Assembly: GCF_001465875.1 (NCBI RefSeq)
Contig: NZ_LN901322.1
Location: 1-64,000, forward strand
Direction: 5' to 3'
DNA from: Legionella saoudiensis
Lineage (GTDB): Bacteria > Pseudomonadota > Gammaproteobacteria > Legionellales > Legionellaceae
DNA length: 64,000 nt
Position 1 is the stretch's first letter. Each line of letters starts with the position of its first letter. A model generated the notes under the pieces. That model saw only the letters and a list, made by a program, of their open reading frames with translations. It had not been told where the DNA came from and ran no database searches. This document shows, one piece after another, positions 40,314 through 50,125 of this stretch. The position numbers and the translations under genes are program-made.

Positions 40314-41120
40314 TCAAACTCTAACCTCAGAAGCCCGAGCTTGGGATTTAATAGTAACTGCCTTTTGTGGATTAAACCGAGCGGGATTGGCATGATGTGA
40401 TTTATGGAAATAAATCCCAAAAGCGATGAAATTAACCACTTTGTAATAAAGATTATGATCTAAATTAAGAATATCCACCGAACCATCTTCTCGTTCTCGA
40501 TGCGTTGCATAATTAAAATGAGCAAAAAATAGGATGTTAGCTATTAATGACGGAATATAAAACCAAACAAATAGATTAGGCCCTAGTAATAAAAACCAAA
40601 ATAATATTTTAGAAAAATAAACTCATATCCAAATTAAATGCCTCACCGCCCAAATCCGTTTTATTTTTTCCGATTGACCATGATTTTCATAATATTCACG
40701 CCGAAGACAAGCATGAGTTTGTTTTTGCATTTTTTTAGCAAAACTCCAAAATGGTTGTGTACCTGGGGAATGCGGGTCTTTTTGGGAATCATCTGGGTAT
40801 AAATGATGAATATAATGTTGTATTGCCCAGCCTGCATAACCATAAAGTTGATGCGTTCCAAAAATCTCACCAACAATTCCGTTTAACCACCGTGGCCTAA
40901 TGCTGCCATGTGTGGCGTTATGAATAAGCGCTGCTGAAATACAACCAAATGCAATTGCTAGAGGAATAAGCAATAGGTACCATAATGAAAATGTAAATTT
41001 TAACCATCCGCCTCCATAAAAAAGGAGTAATGCATCAATTAAAACCATAATTACCAAAGATATACTGTGATAGCGTACTAGCATATAAGGATCTTGACGA
41101 AATACTCTTAAAGAAATCAT
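40314..41120 (-). pseudogene. Fatty acid desaturase interrupted by one in-frame TGA
   Basis: ATG at 41120 follows AAAGGTGG. The frame encodes a membrane fatty acid desaturase with histidine boxes HNATH and QHYIHH. A TGA at 40623-40625 stops it at codon 166, directly after HLIWI. Translation of the same frame beyond the TGA continues without another stop for 102 codons (VYFSKILFWFLLLGPNLFVW, HRERED) and contains the third histidine box, HKSHHANP, ending at 40314. Without that box the three-box diiron site is incomplete, so the truncated product should be inactive. One base change (for example TGG to TGA) explains the break. Confidence 0.82.
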
Positions 41121-41335
41121 TGTAACCACCTTTCATTACCCCCAGTACAATGAGGGGGTTTTGTTTATAAACTTAAATAACAAAAACTATTATCTATGTG
41201 CCACTTATTAGATTAGGGATAATAATTCTGATCAATTATAGTTCACATGGACCGGTTGTTATGCTGATATTGTGTTAAGGATATGCAAATATATGCTGTT
41301 ACAGTTTAGAAGAATTATTTATTTTTAAAATTCTA

Positions 41336-43135
41336 CTAGGCGCTTTTTTGCTCCAATTGAATCCCAATTATTTTCCAATCTTTAATGGGTTTGAACTCAT
41401 TTTCCTCAGAAAATACGAGTATGGTATTTTTAGGGTCAATGGCAAATAAAGGATAATTTAAATCAGTCTTCGCTTGATAATCTTCAAAAGAGAATTGTTC
41501 CGTGAGCGTCGTGGTTTTAATTTTAGCACCTTCAGCTAATAGCTTATTGAAATTCTCGTAAGTTAAAGCGGAATTAAAAAGCACTCTACCGCTGTTTTTA
41601 AAATCAAATTTATCTTCCTTTTGCCCGGGTTGTGGCACTAAAGTTTGAATAGCAAAAATATCTTTTTCAGAGAAAATGGAACGATAATGTTTCGCGGTAA
41701 GAATATTTAAATCCAAATAAGGAGTAATAATTAATAACTGTTTAATTTGAATTAAATCTATTTTTTCTTCAATATATTTCGATATAGGATTGCCCCATAA
41801 TGTAGGTAGATCCTTCATTCTTGCTGCATTAAGTTGGTCCCATTCTTCATCGATTAAGCAGGTATAAAAATTATTTTCTTTAAGTTGTACCGCAATGGCT
41901 TGGGATACATTATTCGCGCCAATAATAAGAAATCCTTGGGGTTTAGGTTCCGCAACTTTTAACCGGGTGGCTATCGTTTTCGCGGTAAGGCTTTGTAATA
42001 TGATGGTTGAAATAATCATAAAGAAAGTTAGAGGCACTAATTTTTCTGCATCAAGATAACCTAGTTGAGTTAGTTTCATGGCAAATAATGAAGAAACAGC
42101 GGCGGCTATAATACCGCGTGGAGCTACCCATGATATTACATGCCGTTCAGACATAGTTAAATCAGAGCCCCAAGAGGAAAGATAAACGTTTACAGGGCGT
42201 ATTAAAAATTGAATTATAAGAAAAAGAACTAGAGCCGGGTAGCCTAACTCGATAAACGAGGATAAATTAATTCGTGCTGAGAGTACAATAAATAAACACG
42301 ACACTAAGATAATACTGAGGCTTTCTTTAAAATTTAAAACATGCTCCAACTCAATTTTTTTAAAATTCGCTAAAGTCACTCCCATTATAGTTATTGCTAA
42401 TAATCCTGATTCGGAAATTAAATAATTAGCGCTAGAAAATATAATCCCAATCATTGCCAGAACAGCGAAGTTGTGTAAGTGCTGAGGAATCCAAAATTTT
42501 TTAAAAGCGACTCCTAAGCACAATCCGCCAATTAACCCCCAAAAGACACCCATAAGCGATATCTTTATAAAAACGAATAATCCTGCGAGAATGCCTTTGG
42601 CAAGGCTATTAGAAATTAGAACTTCAAATACTAGAACAGCTAAAATAGCGCCTAAAGGGTCAATTAATATTCCTTCCCAATGTAATACATTAGAGATGTT
42701 GGAGTTTGGCCGCAATATTCTTAACAAGGGAGAAATAACAGTAGGCCCAGTAACCGTCATTAACGCGGCAAACAAAAAAGATATTGCCCAGGAGATATTC
42801 ATTATTAGATGAGTACAAATAGCCACTAAGATAAATGTTATCAATGCACCCCAGCTAATTAAATTGCGTATAACCCGACCTAAGCCGCTAATTTTCGAAA
42901 AAGAAAGCGTCATGCTTCCTTCAAATAAAATTATAGCTACGGAAAAAGAGACAAAAGGAAATAATAAGTCTCCCAACTGCTTATCTGGTTTAAGCCAGTG
43001 AAAAACAGGCCCCACAGAAATTCCGATAAGTAGTAAAAATAATATAGCGGGAACCTTTATATAGGACGCTATCCATTGGCATAGAAAGCCAGTGACTAAT
43101 AATAAGGAAAATGCGAGGACTAAGGTTTCTGACAT
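41336..43135 (-). CDS. CPA1-type Na+/H+ antiporter with C-terminal TrkA-like domain
   Basis: 599 residues. About twelve membrane spans in the first 395 residues with antiporter motifs (VPAILFLLLIGISVGPVF, LFEGSMTL, LIDPLGAILAVLVFEVL containing the ion-binding Asp, and WVAPRGIIAAAVSSLFA). The remainder is a cytoplasmic RCK/TrkA-N-like domain (GFLIIGANNVSQAIAVQLKE). It exchanges Na+ or K+ for H+ across the inner membrane, with nucleotide gating likely. Monocistronic. Confidence 0.87.
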   Translation of the reverse strand: MSETLVLAFSLLLVTGFLCQWIASYIKVPAILFLLLIGISVGPVFHWLKPDKQLGDLLFPFVSFSVAIILFEGSMTLSFSKISGLGRVIRNLISWGALITFILVAICTHLIMNISWAISFLFAALMTVTGPTVISPLLRILRPNSNISNVLHWEGILIDPLGAILAVLVFEVLISNSLAKGILAGLFVFIKISLMGVFWGLIGGLCLGVAFKKFWIPQHLHNFAVLAMIGIIFSSANYLISESGLLAITIMGVTLANFKKIELEHVLNFKESLSIILVSCLFIVLSARINLSSFIELGYPALVLFLIIQFLIRPVNVYLSSWGSDLTMSERHVISWVAPRGIIAAAVSSLFAMKLTQLGYLDAEKLVPLTFFMIISTIILQSLTAKTIATRLKVAEPKPQGFLIIGANNVSQAIAVQLKENNFYTCLIDEEWDQLNAARMKDLPTLWGNPISKYIEEKIDLIQIKQLLIITPYLDLNILTAKHYRSIFSEKDIFAIQTLVPQPGQKEDKFDFKNSGRVLFNSALTYENFNKLLAEGAKIKTTTLTEQFSFEDYQAKTDLNYPLFAIDPKNTILVFSEENEFKPIKDWKIIGIQLEQKSA

Positions 43136-43538
43136 GAGTAGAATTATTATTGTTAAAATTCAAATCTATAGGTTTTATTAAATAATTGCTAGCAGATTCA
43201 TATATTCTACATGTTCGTAATGGTTTTCATTAATATAATTAGTAAATATATGGAAGCTTAGGTGCTTGTGTTGCAACTAATCTTCCCTGTTTGGTATTAC
43301 AATTAACCCGAGTGGAACCCTAGCCTATGCAAGATTGGAGTGCTGTAAAAAGAAAAATCCAATTGGTCTAACAATAAACAAAAAGTTGACTAATTGAAAG
43401 CAATGCGTATAATGTTTCAAATTAAACCAATCGAATCATAATTAAATCATATGCTGCAAGGTAAAACCTAGTAGTTATCCAGCCTTTTACCCTATATAAC
43501 TTCTTGTTTTAAATTGTGCCAAGCATTAAGGAGCCTAA
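43136..43538. other. Intergenic region without recognised features
   Basis: 403 bp, AT-rich, between divergent antiporter and kinase-like genes. TATAAC at 43495 may be the -10 of the kinase-like gene. No supported small gene, repeat or hairpin. Confidence 0.4.
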
Positions 43539-45413
43539 ATGAATATAAACGTATTAGATTTCAAAAATAATGCGGAGCATTCTACGAGACTTGCTAAATT
43601 TTTAACGGAACAAGCGAATAAAGGCAATTACCAACTCGATGCCCATAATTTAATTGATGATATTCAGTTGTCTCATACTATAGTAATTAGGCAGTGCCGC
43701 TATACTTCTAAATTTCATTTTGAAGTAATTGGTGCGGAACAGTTAGGTAAAGAAGAAAAAGACCAGGTTTATCCTGTATTAGGTGAAGTAATAATAACCA
43801 ATAATCGTGCCTCATTTAAAGCACGAAAAAATCGCGTAGTGAAGCTAGGAGCAGAGGCAGAATACGAAACCACCTCACCTTATTCGCATATGAAATTCAT
43901 GGAAACTACAGAGAATACCTATTTATTTATGAAGTATTTTGTAGGTAAACAATTAGAAGATTATACCAATTTAAATAATATCTTAACTATTGATGAAAAA
44001 CTTCGTTTATCAATTAATTTAACCGAAGCTTTATATTATCAGGTGCATAGCCATGACATTATGCATTTGGATACCCAAACAAAAAATATTATTTGCGATA
44101 CAAATAGACGGCTCTCTTTTATTGATTACGGCATGAGCGAGCGAGTTGATGCCATCTTGTATGCTAACCGGACAGATTTTAGTGATGGTGTAAATGACTT
44201 CCAAGCTCTTGCTGCAAACCTTTACGAGATTTGGACTGGAATTTTTGCCTCGCAGATTTGGCCTATAGGCGATGATAATGAGGGGGAAGATATTCTATTA
44301 GAGTCAATTAACGGATTGGACGATACAGACCATCGTTCTCTTGCTGATTTAATAAGCGGATTACAACACGGTCAAATAACCTCAATTGCCGCAGTAATCT
44401 CAGTATTGGAGACTATACGCATCAATAGGCTTTCTCAGAATATCCCCACTGAGCAGCATAGACAACTGCAGCATGCCTATCAATGCGCAATAGCAATAAA
44501 AACGCCATTATTTTCAGTTGAAAATAATAGATTACTCAGGGTTTTTATAGAACAATTTAATGAAAAAATCCGCTTTCTTGAAGATACACCCTTCTCGGTA
44601 GAGCAATTTACTACCACATTAAATTTTTCTACTTTCTTCAATATTTATTCAAAATCGCAACTGGTTGAAAAAGCGAAAACTTTAGTTACTCAATTTAATA
44701 ATAATCGATTAATGGTTCTTTCCTTTTATGAGGTTTTATCTCAATTAAACGCTATAGCTCCTAATAACCCTTTAGTTGTAGATATTAACAAAGGTATTAA
44801 TACCTTATATTTTAGCAGGTCTGATAAAGGCATCGACAGCATCGAAGGGCTTAATAAAAAAATAAAAAGAAAATTAGACGATATTAATACAATGTATGAT
44901 CAGTTTATTGTGAGTTTTATTGCTGCTGACATTAATCGCTCTCTTTTTGCCAACAACAGAAATTTAATTATAAATCCTTTGTTAGAAGAGTTACGCACTT
45001 TAAGAACATTTGGTTTGGTTCTTTCACCGCAAGAGATTAAATTATTACTTCGAGCAAGTTTATCTTTGCTTAATAAGCACGATGATGAAAAAGAAATGGA
45101 ATTTTTGGCTCCAGAGCATTATCAAACCAATATGGTTGCTAGCATTTTAGAGTCTTGCCGCGCAAGCATACAAGCATGTGTTTTGGAACAATTAAAAGAG
45201 AAAGCTCCTCCTGCTCGTTTGAAGCAGCTCGAAGAGTTCTATGCCTCTAAAGAGCCAAGCAGCCTATCAAGAAAGGAAAAAAATTATTTACAAGAAACAA
45301 ATCCAGCACAATTCAACTCATCTTCACCATACTTTTTTAATAATAAAGTAGGAAGCAAAAGGAAAGCTGAAGAATATGAGAATGAATATTCTAAAATCGT
45401 ATGTATAGGTTGA
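43539..45413 (+). CDS. Divergent eukaryotic-like protein kinase, probable effector
   Basis: 624 residues. The N-terminal 290 residues follow a protein-kinase fold: VVKLGAEAEYE with candidate Lys102 and Glu, SHDIMHLDTQTKNIICD as catalytic loop (Asp178, Asn183, in place of HRDxKxxN), FIDYGMSE as the DFG equivalent (Asp196-Tyr-Gly) and DFQALAANLYEIWTG as the F helix. The glycine loop is weak. The C-terminal 330 residues are helical without known domain and end with KRKAEEYENEYSKI, an acidic tail typical of Dot/Icm substrates. TAAGGAG lies six bases before ATG. Confidence 0.72.
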   Translation: MNINVLDFKNNAEHSTRLAKFLTEQANKGNYQLDAHNLIDDIQLSHTIVIRQCRYTSKFHFEVIGAEQLGKEEKDQVYPVLGEVIITNNRASFKARKNRVVKLGAEAEYETTSPYSHMKFMETTENTYLFMKYFVGKQLEDYTNLNNILTIDEKLRLSINLTEALYYQVHSHDIMHLDTQTKNIICDTNRRLSFIDYGMSERVDAILYANRTDFSDGVNDFQALAANLYEIWTGIFASQIWPIGDDNEGEDILLESINGLDDTDHRSLADLISGLQHGQITSIAAVISVLETIRINRLSQNIPTEQHRQLQHAYQCAIAIKTPLFSVENNRLLRVFIEQFNEKIRFLEDTPFSVEQFTTTLNFSTFFNIYSKSQLVEKAKTLVTQFNNNRLMVLSFYEVLSQLNAIAPNNPLVVDINKGINTLYFSRSDKGIDSIEGLNKKIKRKLDDINTMYDQFIVSFIAADINRSLFANNRNLIINPLLEELRTLRTFGLVLSPQEIKLLLRASLSLLNKHDDEKEMEFLAPEHYQTNMVASILESCRASIQACVLEQLKEKAPPARLKQLEEFYASKEPSSLSRKEKNYLQETNPAQFNSSSPYFFNNKVGSKRKAEEYENEYSKIVCIG

Positions 45414-45594
45414 GTATCCGATGCATACGGAAAGATTATGAAGATGTAATGGAAAATTTAAACAATGGACAAAAGCCTGGTTTGCTTTAAACCAGGTTTT
45501 CCTCAAATTGCAACCAAGAGATGTATTGGCAAATTAGATGCTTTCGCCAATTTGGTTATAAATAAAGAGCAATAGATCGTTCTGGTGTTTCAAT

Positions 45595-46194
45595 TTAATT
45601 TTTCTTGTTATGGTATTTCGCACGAAACCAGTATAGAGCAATTAATGTTGCCGCATCGATAATTTTCATTGTATCCATCAACATGTAGACTTTTTCGCGC
45701 AGCAACACTTGAGTTAATAGTTCTTCATTTTCATCTTTCAGACCATGAAGCCCTTCTTCAGGCGTGCCAAAAAATTCTGCATAATAGATATGTGTTTTCT
45801 CAGTCATTAATCCTGGACTTTTATATACACTAGCAATGTGCTGTACGTGCTCCACTACAAGTCCAGACTCTTCATGTACCTCTCTATATGCAGTCTCTTC
45901 GGGGTTACTATTTTTATCAATGGTGCCTGATACGCATTCAAGAATAAATGGATCATCCCGGTTGGTATTGCAAAATACTCCTGCACGAAATTCTTTGCAT
46001 AAAATAAAGCTATCTATTAAAGGGGCATAGATAAGTACAAGAATAGAATCATTGCTATGTACGACTTCTCTTCCTTCTAAGGAAATTAATTTTTTAGAAG
46101 GGCTAAAACTGGGGATCTCTAAATTATATTTATAGACTTGCAGATAACCTTCATGAAGAGGCTCCTTTGCAGTCAGGCGGATCTTTTGGTCCAT
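45595..46194 (-). CDS. Nudix hydrolase (ADP-ribose pyrophosphatase-like)
   Basis: 199 residues. The Nudix box reads GTIDKNSNPEETAYREVHEESGL by parts: G at its start, REVHEESGL intact, but the first conserved Glu is Ser. Upstream strands (SILVLIYAPLIDSFILCKEF) and the C-terminal acidic helix fit the NudF/ADP-sugar pyrophosphatase group, which splits nucleoside diphosphate sugars. It follows the secreted-protein gene on the same strand but after a terminator, so it is separately transcribed. Confidence 0.82.
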   Translation of the reverse strand: MDQKIRLTAKEPLHEGYLQVYKYNLEIPSFSPSKKLISLEGREVVHSNDSILVLIYAPLIDSFILCKEFRAGVFCNTNRDDPFILECVSGTIDKNSNPEETAYREVHEESGLVVEHVQHIASVYKSPGLMTEKTHIYYAEFFGTPEEGLHGLKDENEELLTQVLLREKVYMLMDTMKIIDAATLIALYWFRAKYHNKKN

Positions 46195-46288
46195 ATTATC
46201 TCCGAAATTTACTTTTATATTAGAAACTCGCTATTGGTAACAAGGCTATTCTGGATTTAAAACGTTTGACCCTTGCTTTTGCTGCGAT

Positions 46289-46322
46289 GCAAAAAAAAGG
46301 GGTTATCCTACGATAACCCCTT
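46289..46322 (-). terminator. Rho-independent terminator of the secreted-protein gene
   Basis: On the minus strand AAGGGGTTATC-GTAG-GATAACCCCTT forms a perfect 11-bp stem followed by eight T. It starts 18 bp after the stop at 46340. Confidence 0.9.
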
Positions 46323-46339
46323 ATGATTTTTAACTTTTA

Positions 46340-47935
46340 TTAAAAAGCTCGAGAACATCGAACCCCATATAGGTAGTATTTAACACCAGGGCCCTGAGCA
46401 TTAGCTCCAGAATCGAAAAGCTGAGACCACGAGTTGTTTTGTTTAGAAACTGAGTCTTCGGTGGAGCTGTGGTAGAGGCCTGCAAGGCAGTTTGCACCCA
46501 GAGCGCAGGAGGTGCTTGGATCGGCCGCAGCAGAGACACCAATTAAAGCGGGTAAAGCATCAATGATATTTTGCGTACCAGCAATACAACCTGCATTATT
46601 TGGTATGTATGTGGGACCCATCTCGCAAATTGCCGGTAAATACCAGTCTGCATAACCATTAATTGTTTGTGCGCAGAGTCCTGCAGCGTAATAGGTTAAG
46701 GGCGTGGGTCCAGGAGTGGCTGTGAATGGTGGGGTTCCAGATGTGTCATAGTGTGTAATGAATGTATTATAAAACTTTAAAATATTTTCCGTATTACATT
46801 GACCATCGGCATTACCTTGACATGCTCTAAATGACGAAGCAGTAAAAGGGTTTGGATTGGTATAAGTTGCTGCAAAAGTGGTTTGGAGCTCAGAGAAAGT
46901 AGGGGATGGGCTCAATGGAGTAGACGTATTATCAATTCCAGGGATTACATCGTTACTTACATCTTCGGCATCCCAAACAGGACCACCGTGACCTGTACCA
47001 CCATTTGAGCTATAGATAATTCCAGGATGTACGGGCTCCTGATCAGTCAAGGCAACCACTTTACCACCAATGCTTTGAGAGCTATTTGCCGTTTCGGTCA
47101 TGGCATAAATAAAGCCTCCTTGATAAATACAGCCATAACCCAGAACCTCTACATTTATGGTGGTTTGGAGTATGTTATTTGCAGTGATAGAGATCACACC
47201 TGGTATTGGTGCAATTCCCGTTGTGCATGCTGCATTACCTGCTCCGGATGTTGCTGTGCTACCAGGAACTACGGTGATTGTGCAAGAAGCACCTGCTGCT
47301 AGAACCTTGCCATTGGTGCATGCGGAGGAAGATGTAGTGTCTACTGTAGTTCCTGTTGGCCAGGTGGGATAATTAATGGATAATTCTGTTGTAGGGGCAT
47401 CGCCGTTGTTGGTGATGGTAATAACCCGAGGCTGGCCTGATGGTCTTCCGTTTAAGGTAAGACCTTTGATACTAAGTGCCAAATTTGTCGTACTTGCACT
47501 TAAATTTTGCATCACTGTAATGGCTAAACTATCTGCTTTGCTCGGGCTGAAACACTCATTGAGGTTAGGTGTTCCATTCGAATTAGTTTGACATAAAGCA
47601 GGACCTCCAAAGAGTCCGCCTGCAGGTAACGCATTGCCGTTAATAGTTAATGACAGCAGGCAGGTGGAATTTGCAGAGCCTTTGGGTCCAAGCAGACAAG
47701 GGCCATTTTGACTTACCCCTGTTTGTGGCTTAATAATCAGGTTATGGGGTTTTCGTGAATTATTGCTTACAGTGTACTGTACCTCAACGGTGCTTGTTGA
47801 TAGTACTGTTGCTGTAGGTGGGTGATTGATATTTGGTGTGAAACTCCAGACAGGTATTCCTGCCTGTACAGCACTTATAAAACAATAAGTACTGAAACCG
47901 ATGCCTAATTGTGGCATTAAACGCGCTAACTTCAT
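46340..47935 (-). CDS. Large secreted protein with Ig-like repeats and DUF1566-like C-terminus
   Basis: 531 residues with a signal peptide (LGIGFSTYCFISAVQA). Residues 45-255 are Thr/Asn/Ser-rich strands of Ig-like type (VEVQYTVSNNSRKPHNLIIK, LNGRPSGQPRVITITNNGDA). The C-terminal half ends in a DUF1566-like module (NGYADWYLPAICEMG, LYHSSTEDS, YYLYGVRCSRAF). Paired cysteines throughout fit an extracellular protein. Legionella genomes carry families of such proteins; their role is not established. Composition (Thr, Gly, Asn, Pro) differs from its Lys/Glu-rich neighbours. Confidence 0.75.
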   Translation of the reverse strand: MKLARLMPQLGIGFSTYCFISAVQAGIPVWSFTPNINHPPTATVLSTSTVEVQYTVSNNSRKPHNLIIKPQTGVSQNGPCLLGPKGSANSTCLLSLTINGNALPAGGLFGGPALCQTNSNGTPNLNECFSPSKADSLAITVMQNLSASTTNLALSIKGLTLNGRPSGQPRVITITNNGDAPTTELSINYPTWPTGTTVDTTSSSACTNGKVLAAGASCTITVVPGSTATSGAGNAACTTGIAPIPGVISITANNILQTTINVEVLGYGCIYQGGFIYAMTETANSSQSIGGKVVALTDQEPVHPGIIYSSNGGTGHGGPVWDAEDVSNDVIPGIDNTSTPLSPSPTFSELQTTFAATYTNPNPFTASSFRACQGNADGQCNTENILKFYNTFITHYDTSGTPPFTATPGPTPLTYYAAGLCAQTINGYADWYLPAICEMGPTYIPNNAGCIAGTQNIIDALPALIGVSAAADPSTSCALGANCLAGLYHSSTEDSVSKQNNSWSQLFDSGANAQGPGVKYYLYGVRCSRAF

Positions 47936-48316
47936 GATATGTCCTTATGCGATGTAGGTTAGGTTAAATAAAATACCATGGGTGAAAATACAGGAATCAT
48001 TCAGAAAATGAATGGGAAAAGAAATAAATTGAATGGAATGGATAGTCCCGTTGTTCATAATCCCTTAAATAATTTTAAGCTGCAACATAATAAATTATCC
48101 TATCGTAATTGTGGCAGAAAGGCAAAAAATTCATTTAATTTCAATAGGTCAGCTCTATTTTTCACGAATGACCGTAAATTTTATTCTGGTTGATTTTATC
48201 ATTTGCAAATTCTCAGATAACTAGTGCAATAAAGTACCTCTGTTTTCATTGATTTGCCCTATAACAATACCAAATAAATAGAGAAGAGCCCAGAGATTGG
48301 GCTGGTGCAATTTGGT
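47936..48316. other. Intergenic region without supported gene
   Basis: 381 bp. It must contain the promoter of the secreted-protein gene (minus). A 71-codon open frame (47978-48193, plus) has no ribosome site and an unremarkable composition. A hairpin at 48287-48303 belongs to the gene on the right. Confidence 0.4.
48287..48303 (-). terminator. Weak terminator hairpin after the 242-aa gene
   Basis: AGCCCA-ATCTC-TGGGCT on the minus strand gives a 6-bp stem followed by the T-rich TCTTCTCTATTTATT. It begins 13 bp after the stop at 48317. Confidence 0.5.
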
Positions 48317-49045
48317 TTAGTGTTTTTCAATTAAAGAGGATACATTGTTTAGATCACAAGCCAAATAGGAATAATACCTGGGCAAAAACCAGCCCAGTTT
48401 TTGTATCAATGCCTGTATTTCGTTGGGTGCCAATTGATTTTTGTCAATGGAAAATACTAACTCATTCTGAGCCGTTTCTGGGAGATGGATGAGCTGGATT
48501 TTTGCCTCATTGATACCGAAATGTTGCATGATTGCTTCCAGTAGTTTTATTGACGTAACCGGCAGGATCTGTGCTGGCACATCGTTAATGAGGATATCGG
48601 TACCTTCGCGAATAATATGGGGATGTAGTTGATCTGTTTTGAAGGGATGATCTTCTGGCTCAGTAAACGTTCGATAGAGATGAAAGCCTAGGACGTCACC
48701 ATAACTTAGATCTATAGTTTGTTTAGGATTACGTGCTTCAATGGCTATGCCAATGCCCTCATGGATTAAGAACGTATCGATTAGCTCAGGAATAGTATAA
48801 CTTGCGCCGCCTTCTTTAGGGGTGGTTCTGGCAAGCTCAAGATTATAGTATGTGAGGCCTGCGGGATTAAAAATAATCTCTGGCTCGCCACTAGTGAAGA
48901 TGGCATGGGGTAGGCATGTTATAAGACGATTATACCAAGCTGCTCGTCTGTTGGTGCGATCAATCTCTAAAAGTGCTTTAAGTTCTTGAGTCGCTGAAAG
49001 GGAAATAGCTTTGTTTTCCGAAGTATCCATGAAGTATATTTTCAT
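48317..49045 (-). CDS. Unknown 242-aa protein
   Basis: No family recognised. Soluble, mixed alpha/beta, no signal peptide (ATQELKALLEIDRTNRRAAW, HEGIGIAIEARNPKQTIDLS, YGDVLGFHLYRTFTEPED). The start may be ATG 49045 or 49030 (MDTSENKAISL); neither has a good ribosome site. Divergent from the LysR-type regulator gene 190 bp away; LysR proteins often control a divergent neighbour, which makes this a candidate target. Confidence 0.6.
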   Translation of the reverse strand: MKIYFMDTSENKAISLSATQELKALLEIDRTNRRAAWYNRLITCLPHAIFTSGEPEIIFNPAGLTYYNLELARTTPKEGGASYTIPELIDTFLIHEGIGIAIEARNPKQTIDLSYGDVLGFHLYRTFTEPEDHPFKTDQLHPHIIREGTDILINDVPAQILPVTSIKLLEAIMQHFGINEAKIQLIHLPETAQNELVFSIDKNQLAPNEIQALIQKLGWFLPRYYSYLACDLNNVSSLIEKH

Positions 49046-49234
49046 TTAAAAATTGCATTGTATCAAAAATAGCACAATGAATCATATTGATGTCTCTAAA
49101 TATACTTTAGGATAACTGGCCTATGGAAGGTTCAAATAATCTTTGGCTCAGTAAAGATGCATAGTAATAATTTTTTATTTATGTTACATAATCATTCGCA
49201 AGTAATAATTTATTTTCACTAAGACTATCCACTA

Positions 49235-50125
49235 ATGGACTTGAAAAAAGTAAATTTAAATTTATTAGTTTATTTTGAAATACTTTTTACAGAGCTTTCT
49301 GTTTCAAAAGCAGCTGATAAATGTTATTTGAGCCAAGCTGCGATGAGTGGAATTCTGAAACGATTAAGAGAAATATTCGATGATCCCTTATTTATTCGCG
49401 AATCCCATGGACTCCAGCCTACACCCAAAGCCATAGCTTTATATTCTAAAGTTAAAACCTGTTTAACTTATGCTGAGGAAGTTTTCGCACACCATGAGTT
49501 TGACCCATCTACTGAAATAGCAACGTTTAATTGTGTTTTTGGAAGTCACGGAGAGCTCCTCATTTTATCCAAATTAACTGCGTATCTAGAACAATATGCT
49601 CCTCATATAAAACTTAAAACTGCTTGGATTACAGGGCATTTAAATTTGGATGAAACATTGGCAAGCACTGTTGATTTGGTTATTGGTGCAGATTTTCTAC
49701 CTCATGGAAATAGCATAATTAAAGAGTTTTTACTTGAAGAAGAGATGGCTTGTGCCATGCGTAAATCACATCCATTCGCCAGTAAAAAATTGACTCCAGA
49801 ATTATTTATGGAAGCAGGACATGTGGAAATTCAATTTATTGAAAATGCGTTGGTCCAGCTTGGAATCAATATTGGCTCTAAAAGAAAGATTAAAATAACT
49901 GTGCCTAATTTGATTAGCGCCCTTGAGGTAATTCGTGGAACGGATAACCTGGCAATTGTCCCTTCCTCTTTAGCCTGCTTATTAAATGAAAAACAGGATT
50001 TTGAAATAAAACCGTTACCATTTCCCAAAAAAAGTTTTTCCATTAACCTCTTTTACCACAAACGGTTTACTAACCACAAACCACTACAATGGCTTATGAG
50101 CATTATTAAAGAATTTTGTATTTGA
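49235..50125 (+). CDS. LysR-family transcriptional regulator
   Basis: 296 residues. N-terminal winged helix (LNLLVYFEILFTELSVSKAA, LSQAAMSGILKRLREIFDDP, LFIRESHGLQPTPKA) of NodD/LinR subtype, followed by a periplasmic-binding-protein-like effector domain to the end. It divergently faces the unknown 242-aa gene and its 3' end overlaps the first codons of the longest kinase frame. Confidence 0.9.
   Translation: MDLKKVNLNLLVYFEILFTELSVSKAADKCYLSQAAMSGILKRLREIFDDPLFIRESHGLQPTPKAIALYSKVKTCLTYAEEVFAHHEFDPSTEIATFNCVFGSHGELLILSKLTAYLEQYAPHIKLKTAWITGHLNLDETLASTVDLVIGADFLPHGNSIIKEFLLEEEMACAMRKSHPFASKKLTPELFMEAGHVEIQFIENALVQLGINIGSKRKIKITVPNLISALEVIRGTDNLAIVPSSLACLLNEKQDFEIKPLPFPKKSFSINLFYHKRFTNHKPLQWLMSIIKEFCI

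Noticed and set aside
46330-47591. Several open frames opposite the large secreted-protein gene and one in another frame of its 3' end
   Set aside because: Shadows of a Thr/Gly/Pro-rich coding sequence; none has a start signal.
47978-48193. 71-codon plus-strand frame
   Set aside because: No ribosome site and no recognisable protein pattern; it lies in the promoter region of the secreted-protein gene.
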